DNA of 64,000 nt from Diphasiastrum complanatum. Taxonomy: Eukaryota > Streptophyta > Lycopodiopsida > Lycopodiales > Lycopodiaceae. Below, one piece after another: positions 34,401 through 45,800 of this stretch (positions are counted from its first letter, which is position 1; every line of letters begins with the position of its first letter). The translations under genes and the position numbers were made by a program. A model generated the notes under the pieces. The model ran no database searches. It was not told the origin of the DNA and saw nothing but the letters and a program-made list of their open reading frames with translations. The stretch spans positions 39,362,527 to 39,426,526 of the forward strand of contig CM055104.1 of assembly GCA_029204225.1 (NCBI GenBank), read 5' to 3'.

Positions 34401-35240
34401 AGCTGCCTAGGCCGTCTCTTTCCCACAGCTCCGAGTTATTTCGAAGTTACCATTTAGGGCAAGGTGGGCAAGTGGCCAAATCACATTTTGGAAGCTATAA
34501 TCAGGTGTACATGCGTGGAGAAATAATCACCAAAGTTTCTTTCGGAGAATTCATCTCTTGTGTTTCTATGTCCATCTCATGTGTATTTCTCATGATATCT
34601 TGATTCCTAGTGTGTAGAATGTCAATTTTGTGATTGATCTTGCTTCCACACATGTGAAGGACAATAGCTGCTGTTGTACGGACATGGGCAATATCTTACT
34701 GTGCTTTTATGATCAGATCTTAGTGATTTATGCAATTCTAGCATGCTAAAATTGATGATTTTATCTTGTAGCTAAATCTAGATGTGTACTCCAAATTGGC
34801 CCAAGATCTAAGATCCATTAAGTGTGTTTTGGATTTGTTTTTTTCACATTTCCACTTGAAAAACTATTCAATTTTGGTATTAAAAAAAACCAGTTATTAT
34901 TGGGTATATTATAGTTATAATGCCGTTTTAGTATTTTAGAGAACGTGTATTTTTTTTTTTTGTTTTTTTTCATTATTTAGCATGGATACTTCTAAAAATG
35001 GATTATGCTTATGTTTAGTATTACAACTTGGTATAAATTACGACTAATATCATTTCAAAAATGATAAAAAAAACATGACAACTCTAATGTAAGCACAAAA
35101 ACAAGGGGGATGGTCCATTTGCAAGCACGATAGAGGATGCCCATGTTTCTATCATGTCTATATTGATGCTAGTTAGCCATACCTTTATCATGCTACTTTT
35201 AGCTCAATTGTTGGTTTCATCTGCACTCATCCTACACCAC
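34401..35240. other. unassigned AT-rich stretch
   Basis: No frame above 60 codons. A CCACACATGTGAAG motif at about 34645 resembles the LTR palindromes elsewhere. It may hold the eroded 3' end of gypsy C or the 5' part of copia E. Confidence 0.4.
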
Positions 35241-38135
35241 CAATTAAGGGGCAACATGGACTTGTATTGTCCATTCCATCGCAATATGAGTTGTGGCATA
35301 AGAGGCTTGGTCACTTGAACTTGGGAAGCTCAGTTTGATGAGAAAATTGGAGATGGTAACAGGATTGCCTACCATAGAAGATCACTTGAAATCAATGTGC
35401 GAATCTTGTGTATATGGGAAGCAGCATCGAGAGAAGTTCAATAAAGGGGGTGTTGCAAGAGCAAAGAACATCTTGGACTTAATCCACACATATTTATGCG
35501 GGCCTATGAGGACCATGTCCTTAGGTAAAGCCTTCTATTTCATGACCTTTATTGATGATATGTCACGTAAGACGTGGATCTATTTCTTGAAGAAAAAATC
35601 AGATGCATTTGATAGCTTCAAGAGCTTCAAAGCATTGGTCCAAAATCAGACAGGTAGGAGGATCAAAGTCCTAAGATCAGATAGTGGAGGTGAGTACAAG
35701 TCTAATGACTTCAATGATCTTTGTGATCAATGTGGGATTAAAAGACAATTTACGCAAGCTCATACTCCTGCTCTCAATGGTGTAGCTGAACGCAAGAATC
35801 GTACGATTGTGGAAAGTGCCAGATCTATGCTAGTTGAGATGAAACTACCAAAAGATTTTTGGTCAGAAGCATGTAGCACGGCAGTCTATCTTCAAAATAG
35901 AAGTCCTACCATTGTCATACCAAAGATAACACCTGAGGAAGCATTCACGAAGATGAAGCCAAAGGTGAACCACTTGCGAATCTTTGGATGTAAGGCCTTT
36001 GTACACATTCCTAAGGAAGAGAGACGTAAACTTGATGTGAATGCTATCAAGTGCATATTCCTAGGATATGATGATCGTGTGAAGGGCTATAGATATTTTG
36101 ATCCAATGGAAAACAAAATCCATATAAGCCGTGATATTATCTTTGATGAATCCAAGATGTATAAAGACGAGGATGCTGAGAAGATAGACACATCCAGTGG
36201 GAAAGATGGTATAGTGAGGATACCACCTAATGATGATCCATTCATTGACCTTCCGAGTGATGAACATGAGGATACATCTCAAGATACTACTACTCAACCT
36301 CAAGAGACAGGTTGGAGAGGTAGGGACAAACCTTTTGGTGTAAGAAGGATTGAAGTTGCAGGTGACAAATGCAAGGAGAAGGATGTACCGTGGGATACAT
36401 TTTCACCAGGAAGCCGATCACCTGACAGGAAACTCCCTAAGTGGTTTGAGAGATTGTTGGAGAGCCGCGACATAGATGACTTTCCAAGATCATCTAGCCA
36501 GGAAGAGCTATGAAGATCAACAAGAGAGAAGACACAACCTGAAAGGTATGAAGCAAATTATGCTCTCTTATCTAGCATTATTCAAAGCAAAGAACCTTCG
36601 ACTTATGGTGAAGCGAAGGATGATGACATTTGGGTCAAGGCCATGGGAGAGGAGATGGAGTCAATTGCTAAGCATAACACATGGGACTTAGTAGAACCAC
36701 CAGTTGGCAAGAAACCCATTGGTTGCAAATGGGTCTACAGGACTAAGTATCATGCAGATGGAAGTATAGCAAAACACAAGGCAAGATTGGTGATCAAAGG
36801 GTATGCACAAAGTAAACCGCCAGTATGTAAGTGGAATACTCTACGTCTACTTGTTGCTTTAGCTTCACATTTTGGTTGACCTTTGCATTAGATGGATGTG
36901 AAATCTCCTTTTCTAAATGGTGAGTTAGAAGAAGAAGTGTTCATGGATCAACCTGAAGGCTTTGTAGCGAAGGGACAGGAAAATAAAGTATGTCGCTTGA
37001 ATAAAGCGCTTTATGGTCTTAAACAAGTACCACGTGCGTGGTATAGTAGGATTGATGCCTACTTTCATTCAAAGGGGATGGTGAGAACACATTCTGATCC
37101 AAATCTATATGTCTTATGCTTTGATGGTATGGTTGTTTTGATTGTTCTTTATGTTGATGACTTGATTATTATGAAAAATAATCAAGAGATGATAGACATG
37201 ATCAAGAAAAACCTCATGGAACAATTCGAGATGACAGATCTCAGCTTGATGCATTATTGCCTTGGAATAGAAGTGTGGCAAAAAGGACATGAAGTGGGTT
37301 TAACAGAGGTGAAGTAAGTCAAAGAGTTGTTGCATAGGTTTAGGTTGTGGGATTGCAAACCAGTAAACACTCCTATTGAACCAAGTAAAAAGCTTTCCAA
37401 GCTTGATGAGTCACAGTCATTTGATACTACGCTGTATAGATAGTTAGTAGGGAGCTTGATTTACCTTACCACGACTAGACCAGATATATGCTATGATGTT
37501 GGCATTGTAAGTCAGTTTATGGCAGCACCTACGGAAACGCATTGGAAAGCAGCTAAACGCATTTTGCGTTATGTGAAAGGCACTTCAGAGCATGAACCAC
37601 TGCATTTGCTATGGAGAAGTCAGCAACGACAATCTTCATCAGCTCAGTGGATAATTTGATGCAAACTGGGGAGGAGATGTAGACAATCGTAAGTCCACAT
37701 CTGGATTTACATTCTTCCTCAACGGCGGTCCTATCTCATGGAACAGTCGTAAGCAAACCTCTATCGCTCTTTCTTCTACGGAGGCAGAATACATTGCTTC
37801 TTCTCAATCTATTAAAGAAGCATTTTTGTTGAGAAATTTATTGTCAAACATTAATTTGTATCAGTACAGCCCCACAATTTTATTCTGTGATAATCAGAGT
37901 GCTATTGTCTTATCGACCAATCCTAGATTTCACTCTAGGAGTAAGCACATTGAGATCAGATATCACTACATCAGGGGCAAGGTTCTCAACAAGGAGGTAA
38001 GCTTAACGTACTACAGAATGCAGGACATGGTTGCAGATATATTCATGAAGACATTAAGTGTTAATGCACACAACAAGTTTTGTGCATTGCTTAGTCTGAA
38101 GATCAAGACATTCACGGATCCAGATTAAGGGGGGG
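35241..38135 (+). pseudogene. copia E pol (integrase, RT, RNase H), 5' truncated
   Basis: Begins at the pre-integrase motif LWHKRLGHLN (about 35291). From 35335 a 392-codon frame carries the zinc half-site CESCVYGKQH and the integrase core (RSDSGGEY, NGVAERKNR). RT is spread over frames: KPIGCKWVYRTKYH, a small deletion removing the ETFAPV motif near 36810, then MDVKSPFLNGELEEEV and YVDDLII at about 37150. RNase H follows a further shift near 37620 (SSTEAEYIA, CDNQSAIV, HIEIRYHYIR). The terminal TAA (38126-38128) overlaps the polypurine tract AAGGGGGGG at 38127-38135. Confidence 0.85.
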
Positions 38136-38142
38136 TGTTGGA

Positions 38143-38797
38143 TGTGAAAATTGTCAACATTTCCTAGCTAGTTTGAGGCCTAAATTGGCTAAAATTGTAA
38201 ATAGTTTTGGTTCTGGAGTTTCACACGTGTGAACCAGGCCACAATGTTTTTATTTACTGTATTTTTTCAGTATGATGAAGTGTCAAACTTCATACCCTTC
38301 AAAATGAGACCATTTTGATGTATTTTGGTCATATAAGCCATTTTTAGCTATTTTTCCTATATAGGGAATATCTAGGGTCAAGTACCTTCTAGAGAGAGGA
38401 GAGAGAGTCATCTTCCTCATCCATAAATAGTAGGGAAGTCATGGAGAACAGGGTGGAGAAACCTTTTGTATGCTTCATTGAGATCAATAGATCATTGTCA
38501 TTGTTTCTTCCTCCATTGAGAGCATTGTTGTGTGTATTGTCTTCAAGCTATTGTGTATGATCTTAGGTGCTTTCCAAAAGTGATAGGCTGATGTATTATG
38601 GACTATATAATGCTATTTTGGGCCGCACTTGATGTTTATGGAAGTTTTCATTTGTGATAAATGCTTTTTGATCAAGTTCTTTGCATTCTAGGTAGCATAG
38701 AATGTGTTGCCAATTCCTAGCTTATGTAGTTTGGAGTGCAAGCATTCAAGCCAATGATCTTGGAGTTTAGATCCACTTAGGATCTGTATTTTTCACA
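38143..38797 (+). repeat. copia D 5' LTR
   Basis: TGTGAAAATT...TTTTCACA, 655 bp. It contains the palindrome TTCACACGTGTGAA at 38220-38233 and TATA-like CTATATAG at 38357-38364. Confidence 0.95.
38357..38364 (+). promoter_or_regulatory. possible TATA box of copia D LTR
   Basis: CTATATAG. A second candidate, CATAAATAG, is at 38422-38430. Which is used cannot be told from sequence. Confidence 0.35.
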
Positions 38798-38809
38798 TGG
38801 TATCAGAGC
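38798..38809 (+). other. primer-binding site, initiator tRNA-Met (copia D)
   Basis: TGGTATCAGAGC directly abuts the LTR. Confidence 0.9.
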
Positions 38810-39969
38810 TGGTTGGCTTCTATTTACAGTAAGTATTCCATTTTTGGTGATATTTGGATGTTTGATCAAGTTCTAGCATGATTTTGCATTGCTTTGTTGA
38901 TCAAATCTTACTAACCTTTGTTTTGTGAGTTGAACTTGTGGATCAAAAGCATATTTCAGGTCTATTGAAGATCAGAGACTGAAAAGAAACTATTTTGGAT
39001 CAGATCATAACACCTAATCATTTGTGATTGTGAGGCTTGTGCATATTCAATACTAACAATGTTCTTTTCAATCCTATTGTTGACAATCTCCATTCTTGGA
39101 TGAACACTCTCCTTAAGTGGATGAAACTTCTCCTTAAGTGGATGACAAATGCTCTTTTGAGTGAGTTGTAATTCTCCTAAAGGCTGAGCAAAGCTCCCAT
39201 TTGGATGAAAGATCCCCTTTTTTGGGTGAACATATTGTAAGCTCCATTGTGAAGAGCATATTGTAAAGATTGTCATCAATTTTGGCATAAATTTTGGTGT
39301 ACTTTGTTGAGCATGTAAGTAACTCTCCTTATGTAATTTGATTGGAGCATTTGCTGGAAGGTGTTAACCATTATGCAAGTGTGTTTTCAGGTTCTTAACA
39401 GGTTGAGGAACATTCTCATGTGAAGTGATCTTAGATCTACATCTAAACACCAAGATTTGACAAGATAGTGAAGCTAGTCTTGTGATTCACTAAGTGTGCT
39501 CATTCATTCACCTCTAAATCTTGTATTTATCACTTGCTGGAGTTTATAAACTTTTAGAAGTGTGGTTTACATGTGGTTTTACAGGTTGAATCAATATCTT
39601 AGTGTGTTGATCATATGTTGATCAAGTTTGTTCATTACTAGGTAATCTTGGCATCCTAGTTTTGGGTATTTTCTAAGAATGCAAGTAACTCTTCACACCA
39701 TAACTTGATTTGGTCACTTGCTGGAAAGTTTGAGAGCTTAAGCAAGAGTGTGTTCAGGTTGGTTTGATTTTGTAATCCATTCTTAGTGTGTGCAAAGTGT
39801 TGCATGTGTTTCAATCTTCCTTTCTATGCTTGGAAACCATCTAGGTTCAAGATAGAAGTGTTTTAGGGTCCTAAATCTTCATAGATCTCTTTATCTATCA
39901 TTTGTTGAGAGAAAAGTGAGTGCTAAGTGCTTTAGGACAGAACCTAAAAGTTGAAGAAACATTAGAATC
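38810..39969 (+). other. copia D leader with ~183-bp periodic repeats
   Basis: Non-coding. TTGCTGG starts at 39351, 39534 and 39718 (steps 183 and 184). The flanking phrases GTAAGTAACTCT / GCAAGTAACTCT at about 39315 and 39681 are two periods apart. A short direct repeat CTCCTTAAGTGGATGA lies at about 39110-39145. Confidence 0.7.
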
Positions 39970-42900
39970 ATGGCTTCCAATGGTGGGATCATGCTAGAGT
40001 CTAGTGAAAGGTTGAGTTCATCAAACTACTCTACTTGGAAAGTGAGGATGGAGTCCTTACTTGAGTTGAATGAACTCATGGACATAGTTGCAGAAATTGA
40101 AGAGAGACCTCTCACACTTCAAGAGCAACAAAGGTTTGATAAGAAGGCCAAAAGGGCTCTTCATATCATTAAAATGAATGTTACAAATGAACTTCTCAAG
40201 GAAGTTGGAAAGTGTCAAAGTGCAAGTGAGGCATGGAATGCCTTAAAGAAGCTCTTTGAATCAAAGTCCACATCTAGGGTATTGACCCTAAGGAGACAAA
40301 TATTTTCTAGTAGGCAAAGAGAGGGTGAAAGTGCTCATGCATTTATCTTGAGAGTTAAGTCCCTAAGTGATGATTTAGCATGCATTGATGAAAACATAAA
40401 AGATGGTGAAATAGTCCAAGTTATGTTGAATGGTTTGCTAAATGAACATGCTAACCTTGTGCAAAGTTTTGCCATTCAAAGAGTCTTGCCAAGTGTGGTT
40501 GACTTGCAAGAAATCTTATTGGCTGAAGAACATAGGTTGCAATCAAAGCTTGATGGTGCATCCTTGCAAGGTGGAGGTGAAGAGGCTTTCTTCACAAAAG
40601 GCAAATTCAAGGGCAAAGGTAAAGGCAAAGGGAAATGGTCCAAAGGTGGTAACTTTGATCATGATGATCACTCTTCCTCTTCCTCTTCTACTAAGAACAA
40701 TAAGTCAAAGTTCAAGTGCTTTTATTGTGGGATAAAAGGTCATTTTGCAAATGAATGTTATAAGAAGAAAAGAGAGCAAGGAGAGAGGCAAGGAAATCTT
40801 ACAATAGATGAGGAAGAACATAACACATGTGAATCACTTGTTATGACTTCAAGTTTGTTAGCCAACATAGATGATAATGATCCTTGGTGGATTGATAGTG
40901 GAGCCTCATCTCACATGACAAGACATAAGGAATACTTTACATCCTTATTGTCTTATGAGGGAGAAGGTAACATCATCTACACTGCAAATGATGGTCAATG
41001 TGACATCAAAGGCATAGGCACTATTCTTATTTCCCTTTCAACAAATAGGAAAGCAAATCTTGAAAATGTCTTGTACATTCCTTCAATCACTAAGAATTTG
41101 CTTAGTGTAAGTCAAATGATTGACAAAGGACTTGATGTGGAGTTCATTGGAGATGCATGTTTGATAAGTAAATGTGGATCCTTGATTGCTCAAGGTAGGA
41201 GGCATGGTAAACTTTTCAAGCTTGATGCATGTGTGATCTCTAATCATGAAGGATGTATGGCTAGGGAGCAATTGACAAACCAAGAAGTTTGGCACAAGAG
41301 GTTGGGCCATCCCAACTTCAAATCTTTGGAGGTAATGGCAAAGAAAGAGCTTGTTCTTGGTCTCCCTAAAAGTCTTGTTGCAAACAATAGTGTTTGTGAA
41401 CATTGTGCCTTGTCCAAATCTCATAGACTTGCTTATTCTAGATCTACTTCTAGATCTAAAGAAGCTTTTCAACTTGTGCATTCTGATATTCATTCTTCTA
41501 GTACAACTAGCAATGGTGGGGCAAAGATGTATGCAACTTTCATTGATGACTTTAGTAGGTATACTTGGATCTATCTTCTTAAAAGTAAGGATGAAGTGTT
41601 TGCTGCATTTGTCAAGTTCAAGAATGAAATGGAAAACCAATTCAATACAAAGATCAAATGCTTAAGATCTGATAATGGAGGGGAATACACCTCAAATAGG
41701 TTCAAAGACTTTTGTATAGCACATGGGATTAAGAGGGAGATGTCTAGTCCTAGGACTCCACAACAGAATGGAGTGGCCGAGAGGAAGAATAGAACCCTTT
41801 GTGAATGTGCCAAGGCAATGAGACTACATGCTAATCTTGCTAAGTCTTTTTGGGGGGAAGCTTTAGCATGTGCTAACTATCTATGTAATAGATGGACAAG
41901 TGCTTCCTTGGATGGTAAAACTCCTCATGAGGTTCTTTATGGTAGAAGGCCGAGTGTCAAGCATTGTAGGATCTTTGGATGTACATGTTTTGTCAATATC
42001 ACACTTGATGATAGAACTAAAGAAGATCCTTCATCAAAGAAGGGTGTGTTTGTTGGCTATAGTGAAGTAAGCAAGGCTTACAAAGTGTACATTCCTTCTA
42101 CAAAGAAAGTTGTCATAAGTAGGGATGTCATCTTTCATGAAGAGAATGTTTCCAATGTTGTTGATGTTGATGTTGATGTGCCTACTAATCATCATGATGT
42201 GCAAGATGTCTTGGATGAAGATGGAGATGCCACTCCAAAGCAAACTTCAAGGAAGACTCAAAGGCAAAGGGCTAAGCCATCAAGGCTAACCTATGATGAA
42301 AAAGGAAAGCAAGTGGTGGACAACTCTAACTTTGATTTTCTTACCTCTTTTGATGAACCAACTTGTGTAGGTGAAGCAATTCAAAAGAAGGAATGGATCC
42401 AAGCCATGGATCATGAGCATCAAGCACTCATCAAAAGCAACACATGGAGGTTGGTAAAGCTTCCAAAGGACAAGAAGGCAATTGGTTGTAAGTGGATCTT
42501 CAAGATCAAGACAAATCAAGATGGATCAATCAACAAGTACAAGGCAAGGTTGGTGGCAAAGGGGTATGCTCAAGAATATGGTATTGACTATGATGAGACC
42601 TTTGCACCCGTGGCAAAGATGGTAACTATTCGAATCCTAATCTCTCTTGCAACTCTTTATGATTGGGATATGTGGCAAATGGATGTTACTAATGCCTTCT
42701 TGAATGGTGATCTTGAAGAAGATATTTACATAGAGCAACCCGAGGGCTATGTTTCACATGATGAGCCTAATCATGTGTGCTATCTCCAAAAGAGTTTGTA
42801 TGGGCTAAAGCAAGCACCAAAGAGTTGGTATGCTAAGCTCAATTCCTTCTTAATTTCTCAAAACTTTGTTATGAGTGAGTATGATCATTCTCTCTACTTT

Positions 42901-43923
42901 ATATTGAATGAAAATGATATCACTTTACTTTTGATCTATGTTGATGACATTATCTTAAGTGGTGGTAACAATCTAGATATAGATGAAATCAAGATGGCAC
43001 TCAAAAGAGAGTTTGAAATTCAAGATCTTGGTAAACTTCATTATATCTTAGGAATAGAGATTATTAGAACTTCTAAATCTACATTCATATGTCAAGAAAA
43101 GTATGTTAACTCTATTCTAAAAAGGTTTCATATGGAAGATTGTAAAGTTGTTTCTACTCCTATGGAATCAAATGTAAAGCTAACTACAAGAAGTAATGAA
43201 AGATCCTTCAAGGACATTACTCTCTATAGAAAGCTAATAGGATCTCTTATATGGTTAACCATCACAAGACCTGATCTAAGCTTTGTGGTTGGTAAACTAA
43301 GTCAATTTATGCAAGATCCTAGTGAGGCTCATTGGAAGCTAGGAAAGAGAGTACTTAGATACATCTCGGGATCTAGAGATTTTGGCATCTTGTATGGAGG
43401 TACTACACCTAACCTTTGTGGATTTTCAGATTCAGATTTTGCAGGTGATCAAATGGATAGGAAGTCAACAAGTGCCTTTGCAATCTATCTTGGAGATGGA
43501 GTGGTCTCATGGCTATCAAAGAAGCAACCAACTATCTCTCTATCTTCCACCGAAGCCGAGTACAAGGCATTAACAACATGCACCAAGGAGATTCTTTGGA
43601 TCAAGAGGATGTTATTGGATCTTCACTTGCTGGAACCAGAGAAGACTCCAATCATACTTTGTGATAACCTTTCAGCCCAAAGCTTGGCAAGCAATCCTGT
43701 TTTTCATGCAAGGAGCAAGCACATTGAGATTGCTCACCATTTTGTGAGAGATCAAGTCATTGCCAAAGAGGTGGAGCTTCAACATGTCTCTTCAAAGGAG
43801 TGTGTGGCTGATATCTTCACCAAACCATTGGGAAAGGACCTATATTTAATGCATAGATCTAATCTTGGAATGTGCTCAAAGACTATGTTGAAACTAGCAT
43901 CCAATGTTGAAGAGGGAGTGTGA
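39970..43923 (+). CDS. copia D Gag-Pol polyprotein, intact
   Basis: 1317 codons in one frame. Gag is residues 1-300: UBN2 region (30-190), Gly/Lys-rich stretch (209-226) and CCHC knuckle C250-C263. Protease has DSG at 309-311. The integrase zinc site is H442, H447, C476, C479. The catalytic triad is D506, D568 and E604, with the 35-residue spacing. RT carries FAPVAK (878-883) and YVDD (990-993). RNase H has SDSDFAGD (1153-1160), SSTEAEY (1192-1198) and CDN (1231-1233). It would make the virus-like particle and the protease, integrase and reverse transcriptase/RNase H for its own transposition. No stop or shift is present and all catalytic residues are in place, so it may be autonomous. The stop codon TGA (43921-43923) lies inside the 3' LTR. 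Confidence 0.97.
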   Translation: MASNGGIMLESSERLSSSNYSTWKVRMESLLELNELMDIVAEIEERPLTLQEQQRFDKKAKRALHIIKMNVTNELLKEVGKCQSASEAWNALKKLFESKSTSRVLTLRRQIFSSRQREGESAHAFILRVKSLSDDLACIDENIKDGEIVQVMLNGLLNEHANLVQSFAIQRVLPSVVDLQEILLAEEHRLQSKLDGASLQGGGEEAFFTKGKFKGKGKGKGKWSKGGNFDHDDHSSSSSSTKNNKSKFKCFYCGIKGHFANECYKKKREQGERQGNLTIDEEEHNTCESLVMTSSLLANIDDNDPWWIDSGASSHMTRHKEYFTSLLSYEGEGNIIYTANDGQCDIKGIGTILISLSTNRKANLENVLYIPSITKNLLSVSQMIDKGLDVEFIGDACLISKCGSLIAQGRRHGKLFKLDACVISNHEGCMAREQLTNQEVWHKRLGHPNFKSLEVMAKKELVLGLPKSLVANNSVCEHCALSKSHRLAYSRSTSRSKEAFQLVHSDIHSSSTTSNGGAKMYATFIDDFSRYTWIYLLKSKDEVFAAFVKFKNEMENQFNTKIKCLRSDNGGEYTSNRFKDFCIAHGIKREMSSPRTPQQNGVAERKNRTLCECAKAMRLHANLAKSFWGEALACANYLCNRWTSASLDGKTPHEVLYGRRPSVKHCRIFGCTCFVNITLDDRTKEDPSSKKGVFVGYSEVSKAYKVYIPSTKKVVISRDVIFHEENVSNVVDVDVDVPTNHHDVQDVLDEDGDATPKQTSRKTQRQRAKPSRLTYDEKGKQVVDNSNFDFLTSFDEPTCVGEAIQKKEWIQAMDHEHQALIKSNTWRLVKLPKDKKAIGCKWIFKIKTNQDGSINKYKARLVAKGYAQEYGIDYDETFAPVAKMVTIRILISLATLYDWDMWQMDVTNAFLNGDLEEDIYIEQPEGYVSHDEPNHVCYLQKSLYGLKQAPKSWYAKLNSFLISQNFVMSEYDHSLYFILNENDITLLLIYVDDIILSGGNNLDIDEIKMALKREFEIQDLGKLHYILGIEIIRTSKSTFICQEKYVNSILKRFHMEDCKVVSTPMESNVKLTTRSNERSFKDITLYRKLIGSLIWLTITRPDLSFVVGKLSQFMQDPSEAHWKLGKRVLRYISGSRDFGILYGGTTPNLCGFSDSDFAGDQMDRKSTSAFAIYLGDGVVSWLSKKQPTISLSSTEAEYKALTTCTKEILWIKRMLLDLHLLEPEKTPIILCDNLSAQSLASNPVFHARSKHIEIAHHFVRDQVIAKEVELQHVSSKECVADIFTKPLGKDLYLMHRSNLGMCSKTMLKLASNVEEGV
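43909..43918 (+). other. polypurine tract of copia D
   Basis: Purine run GAAGAGGGAG immediately before the 3' LTR; it also encodes the last residues of Pol. Confidence 0.8.
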
Positions 43924-44573
43924 AAATTGTCAACATTTCCTAGCTAGTTTGAGGCCTAAATTGGCTAAAATTGTAAATAGTTTTGGTTCTGGAGTTTCAC
44001 ACGTGTGAACCAGGCCACAATGTTTTTATTTACTGTATTTTTTCAGTATGATGAAGTGTCAAACTTCATACCCTTCAAAATGAGACCATTTTGATGTATT
44101 TTGGTCATATAAGCCATTTTTAGCTATTTTTCCTATATAGGGAATATCTAGGGTCAAGTACCTTCTAGAGAGAGGAGAGAGAGTCATCTTCCTCATCCAT
44201 AAATAGTAGGGAAGTCGTGGAGAACAGGGTGGAGAAACCTTTTGTATGCTTCATTGAGATCAATAGATCATTGTCATTGTTTCTTCCTCCATTGAGAGCA
44301 TTGTTGTGTGTATTGTCTTCAAGCTATTGTGTATGATCTTAGGTGCTTTCCAAAAGTGATAGGCTGATGTATTATGGACTGTATAATGCTATTTTGGGTC
44401 GCACTTGATGTTTATGGAAGTTTCCATTTGTGATAAATGCTTTTTGATCAAGTTCTTTGCATTCTAGGTAGCATAGAATGTGTTGCCAATTCCTAGCTTA
44501 TGTAGTTTGGAGTGCAAGCATTCAAGCCAATGATCTTGGAGTTTAGATCCACTTAGGATCTGTATTTTTCACA
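43919..44573 (+). repeat. copia D 3' LTR
   Basis: 655 bp, same length as the 5' copy. It carries the same TTCACACGTGTGAA palindrome, at 43996-44009. Confidence 0.95.
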
Positions 44574-45407
44574 TTGGATTTATCTCCTTTACTCTCCTAA
44601 ATCCTATGTTAATTTGCCTCCATTCATGTTGCTGCATTTTTACTCATGTTGTCGCACAATCTACATATTTACATGTAAAATAAGACAGATGAATAAAACG
44701 CGATTGTCTGTGTAAATACAAGTAAATTTTCACAGGCGAAAAAGGCTAGAAACGCGACACTGTGTTTTTACACATGATTTGTGACAGGCGAAAAAGACGA
44801 CACTATCCTACAAATGTTAAAGATGCCTTTATGGAAAAGCCAAGGCACCTTGTAAATCAAATCTTAAGGCATTTTCAGAGTGTCGCATTTTTTGCATCTT
44901 CACCAACGTTAATTTCAGTGAAAGCTGACGTCACGACCTTCTCACACTCATACCATCAAACTGTGCAATCAGATTTGACAACGACAGCAGCCACCCACGA
45001 TCTCCCACAGACATCACATCCACTTTGTACTTTCTTCATCTGCACACCTGTAAAAAAAATATATATACATTGAATACTATCTGCGTATTCAAAAAATATA
45101 TACATGAAGAGAAACAAGCAACAAGCATAATAGCATCAGAAGCTTATCAGAGATAGACGTAGTAGATGCTATCATGCATCAATTCTTTGTATTGTTAGTA
45201 ATAGACTTATCACCTTTCACAGATTGGATTAGCTTTGTGAAGCACGCGGTTTCGTCCGCTATTGTCTTGTGCTCACCAACATTATTGACCTATATATTTT
45301 GCTATACTTAATTTGATTACAGCTCTGTTTGTTCTACGTTCAGATTTGTGTCAATATTGCTATACTTTTCTATATTCTGTCTGGTTTTCTTATTGCTTAA
45401 TCTGGTA

Positions 45408-45555
45408 GTCTGTTCGTCGCGAATTATTATTAGTCTAGTTGTTCACGACTAATATTTAGTCTTGTCTTTCACAACTAATTATTAGTCGAACTCAATCTAG
45501 TTCTTCGCGAATAATTCGCGACTGATAATTTGTCTAGCTGTTCGCGACAAATTAT
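45408..45555. repeat. degenerate ~26-bp repeats in copia E LTR
   Basis: Units begin GTCTGTTCGTCGCGAA (45408), GTCTAGTTGTTCACGACTAA (45433), GTCTTGTCTTTCACAACTAA (45459), a longer unit at 45485 and GTCTAGCTGTTCGCGACAAA (45532). They are rich in TCGCGA and TTAGTC/GACTAA inverted pairs. Confidence 0.7.
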
Positions 45556-45800
45556 CTTTCTAATGTTTTGTTGCTTAATGTTTGGCTACGTAATCAGATC
45601 GAACGTAATTTCTATCACTAACGTTCTGTTCGTGTCTGATAGGCATAGTCGTGCTTAAGGAAAGAGTGAGATAGCTCATTCCGCTGCACACGAACACTTT
45701 CCATTCAAGTTCGTTTCTTTTTTGAGTTTTGAGTTCGCTTCTTTTCGTGTTCGTTTTTTTTCGAGCTATTTTCGTTTCTCACACCCCTCTTTCCCAACAC

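Larger units (their letters stand above)
38143..44573 (+). mobile_element. complete Ty1/copia retrotransposon D
   Basis: 6431 bp. 655-bp LTRs at both ends, primer site, 1.16-kb leader, one uninterrupted gag-pol frame, polypurine tract, and the 5-bp duplication TTGGA on both sides (38138-38142 and 44574-44578). I count four differences between the LTRs, all transitions, so insertion is recent. Confidence 0.95.
38136..45799 (+). repeat. copia E 3' LTR, split by copia D
   Basis: The first seven bases (TGTTGGA, 38136-38142) sit right after the E polypurine tract. The rest resumes at 44579 after element D and its duplicated TTGGA, and runs to CCCAACA at 45799, a complementary end to TGTTGG. Reassembled length is about 1228 bp. 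The downstream limit rests on the inverted end and on coding sequence starting next. Confidence 0.65.

Noticed and set aside
41083-41640. 185-codon minus-strand frame inside the copia D gag-pol
   Set aside because: It is the antisense shadow of integrase coding. No independent evidence.
45408-45555. CRISPR-like array
   Set aside because: Units are adjacent and degenerate with no unique spacers, and the genome is a plant; it is LTR repeat structure.
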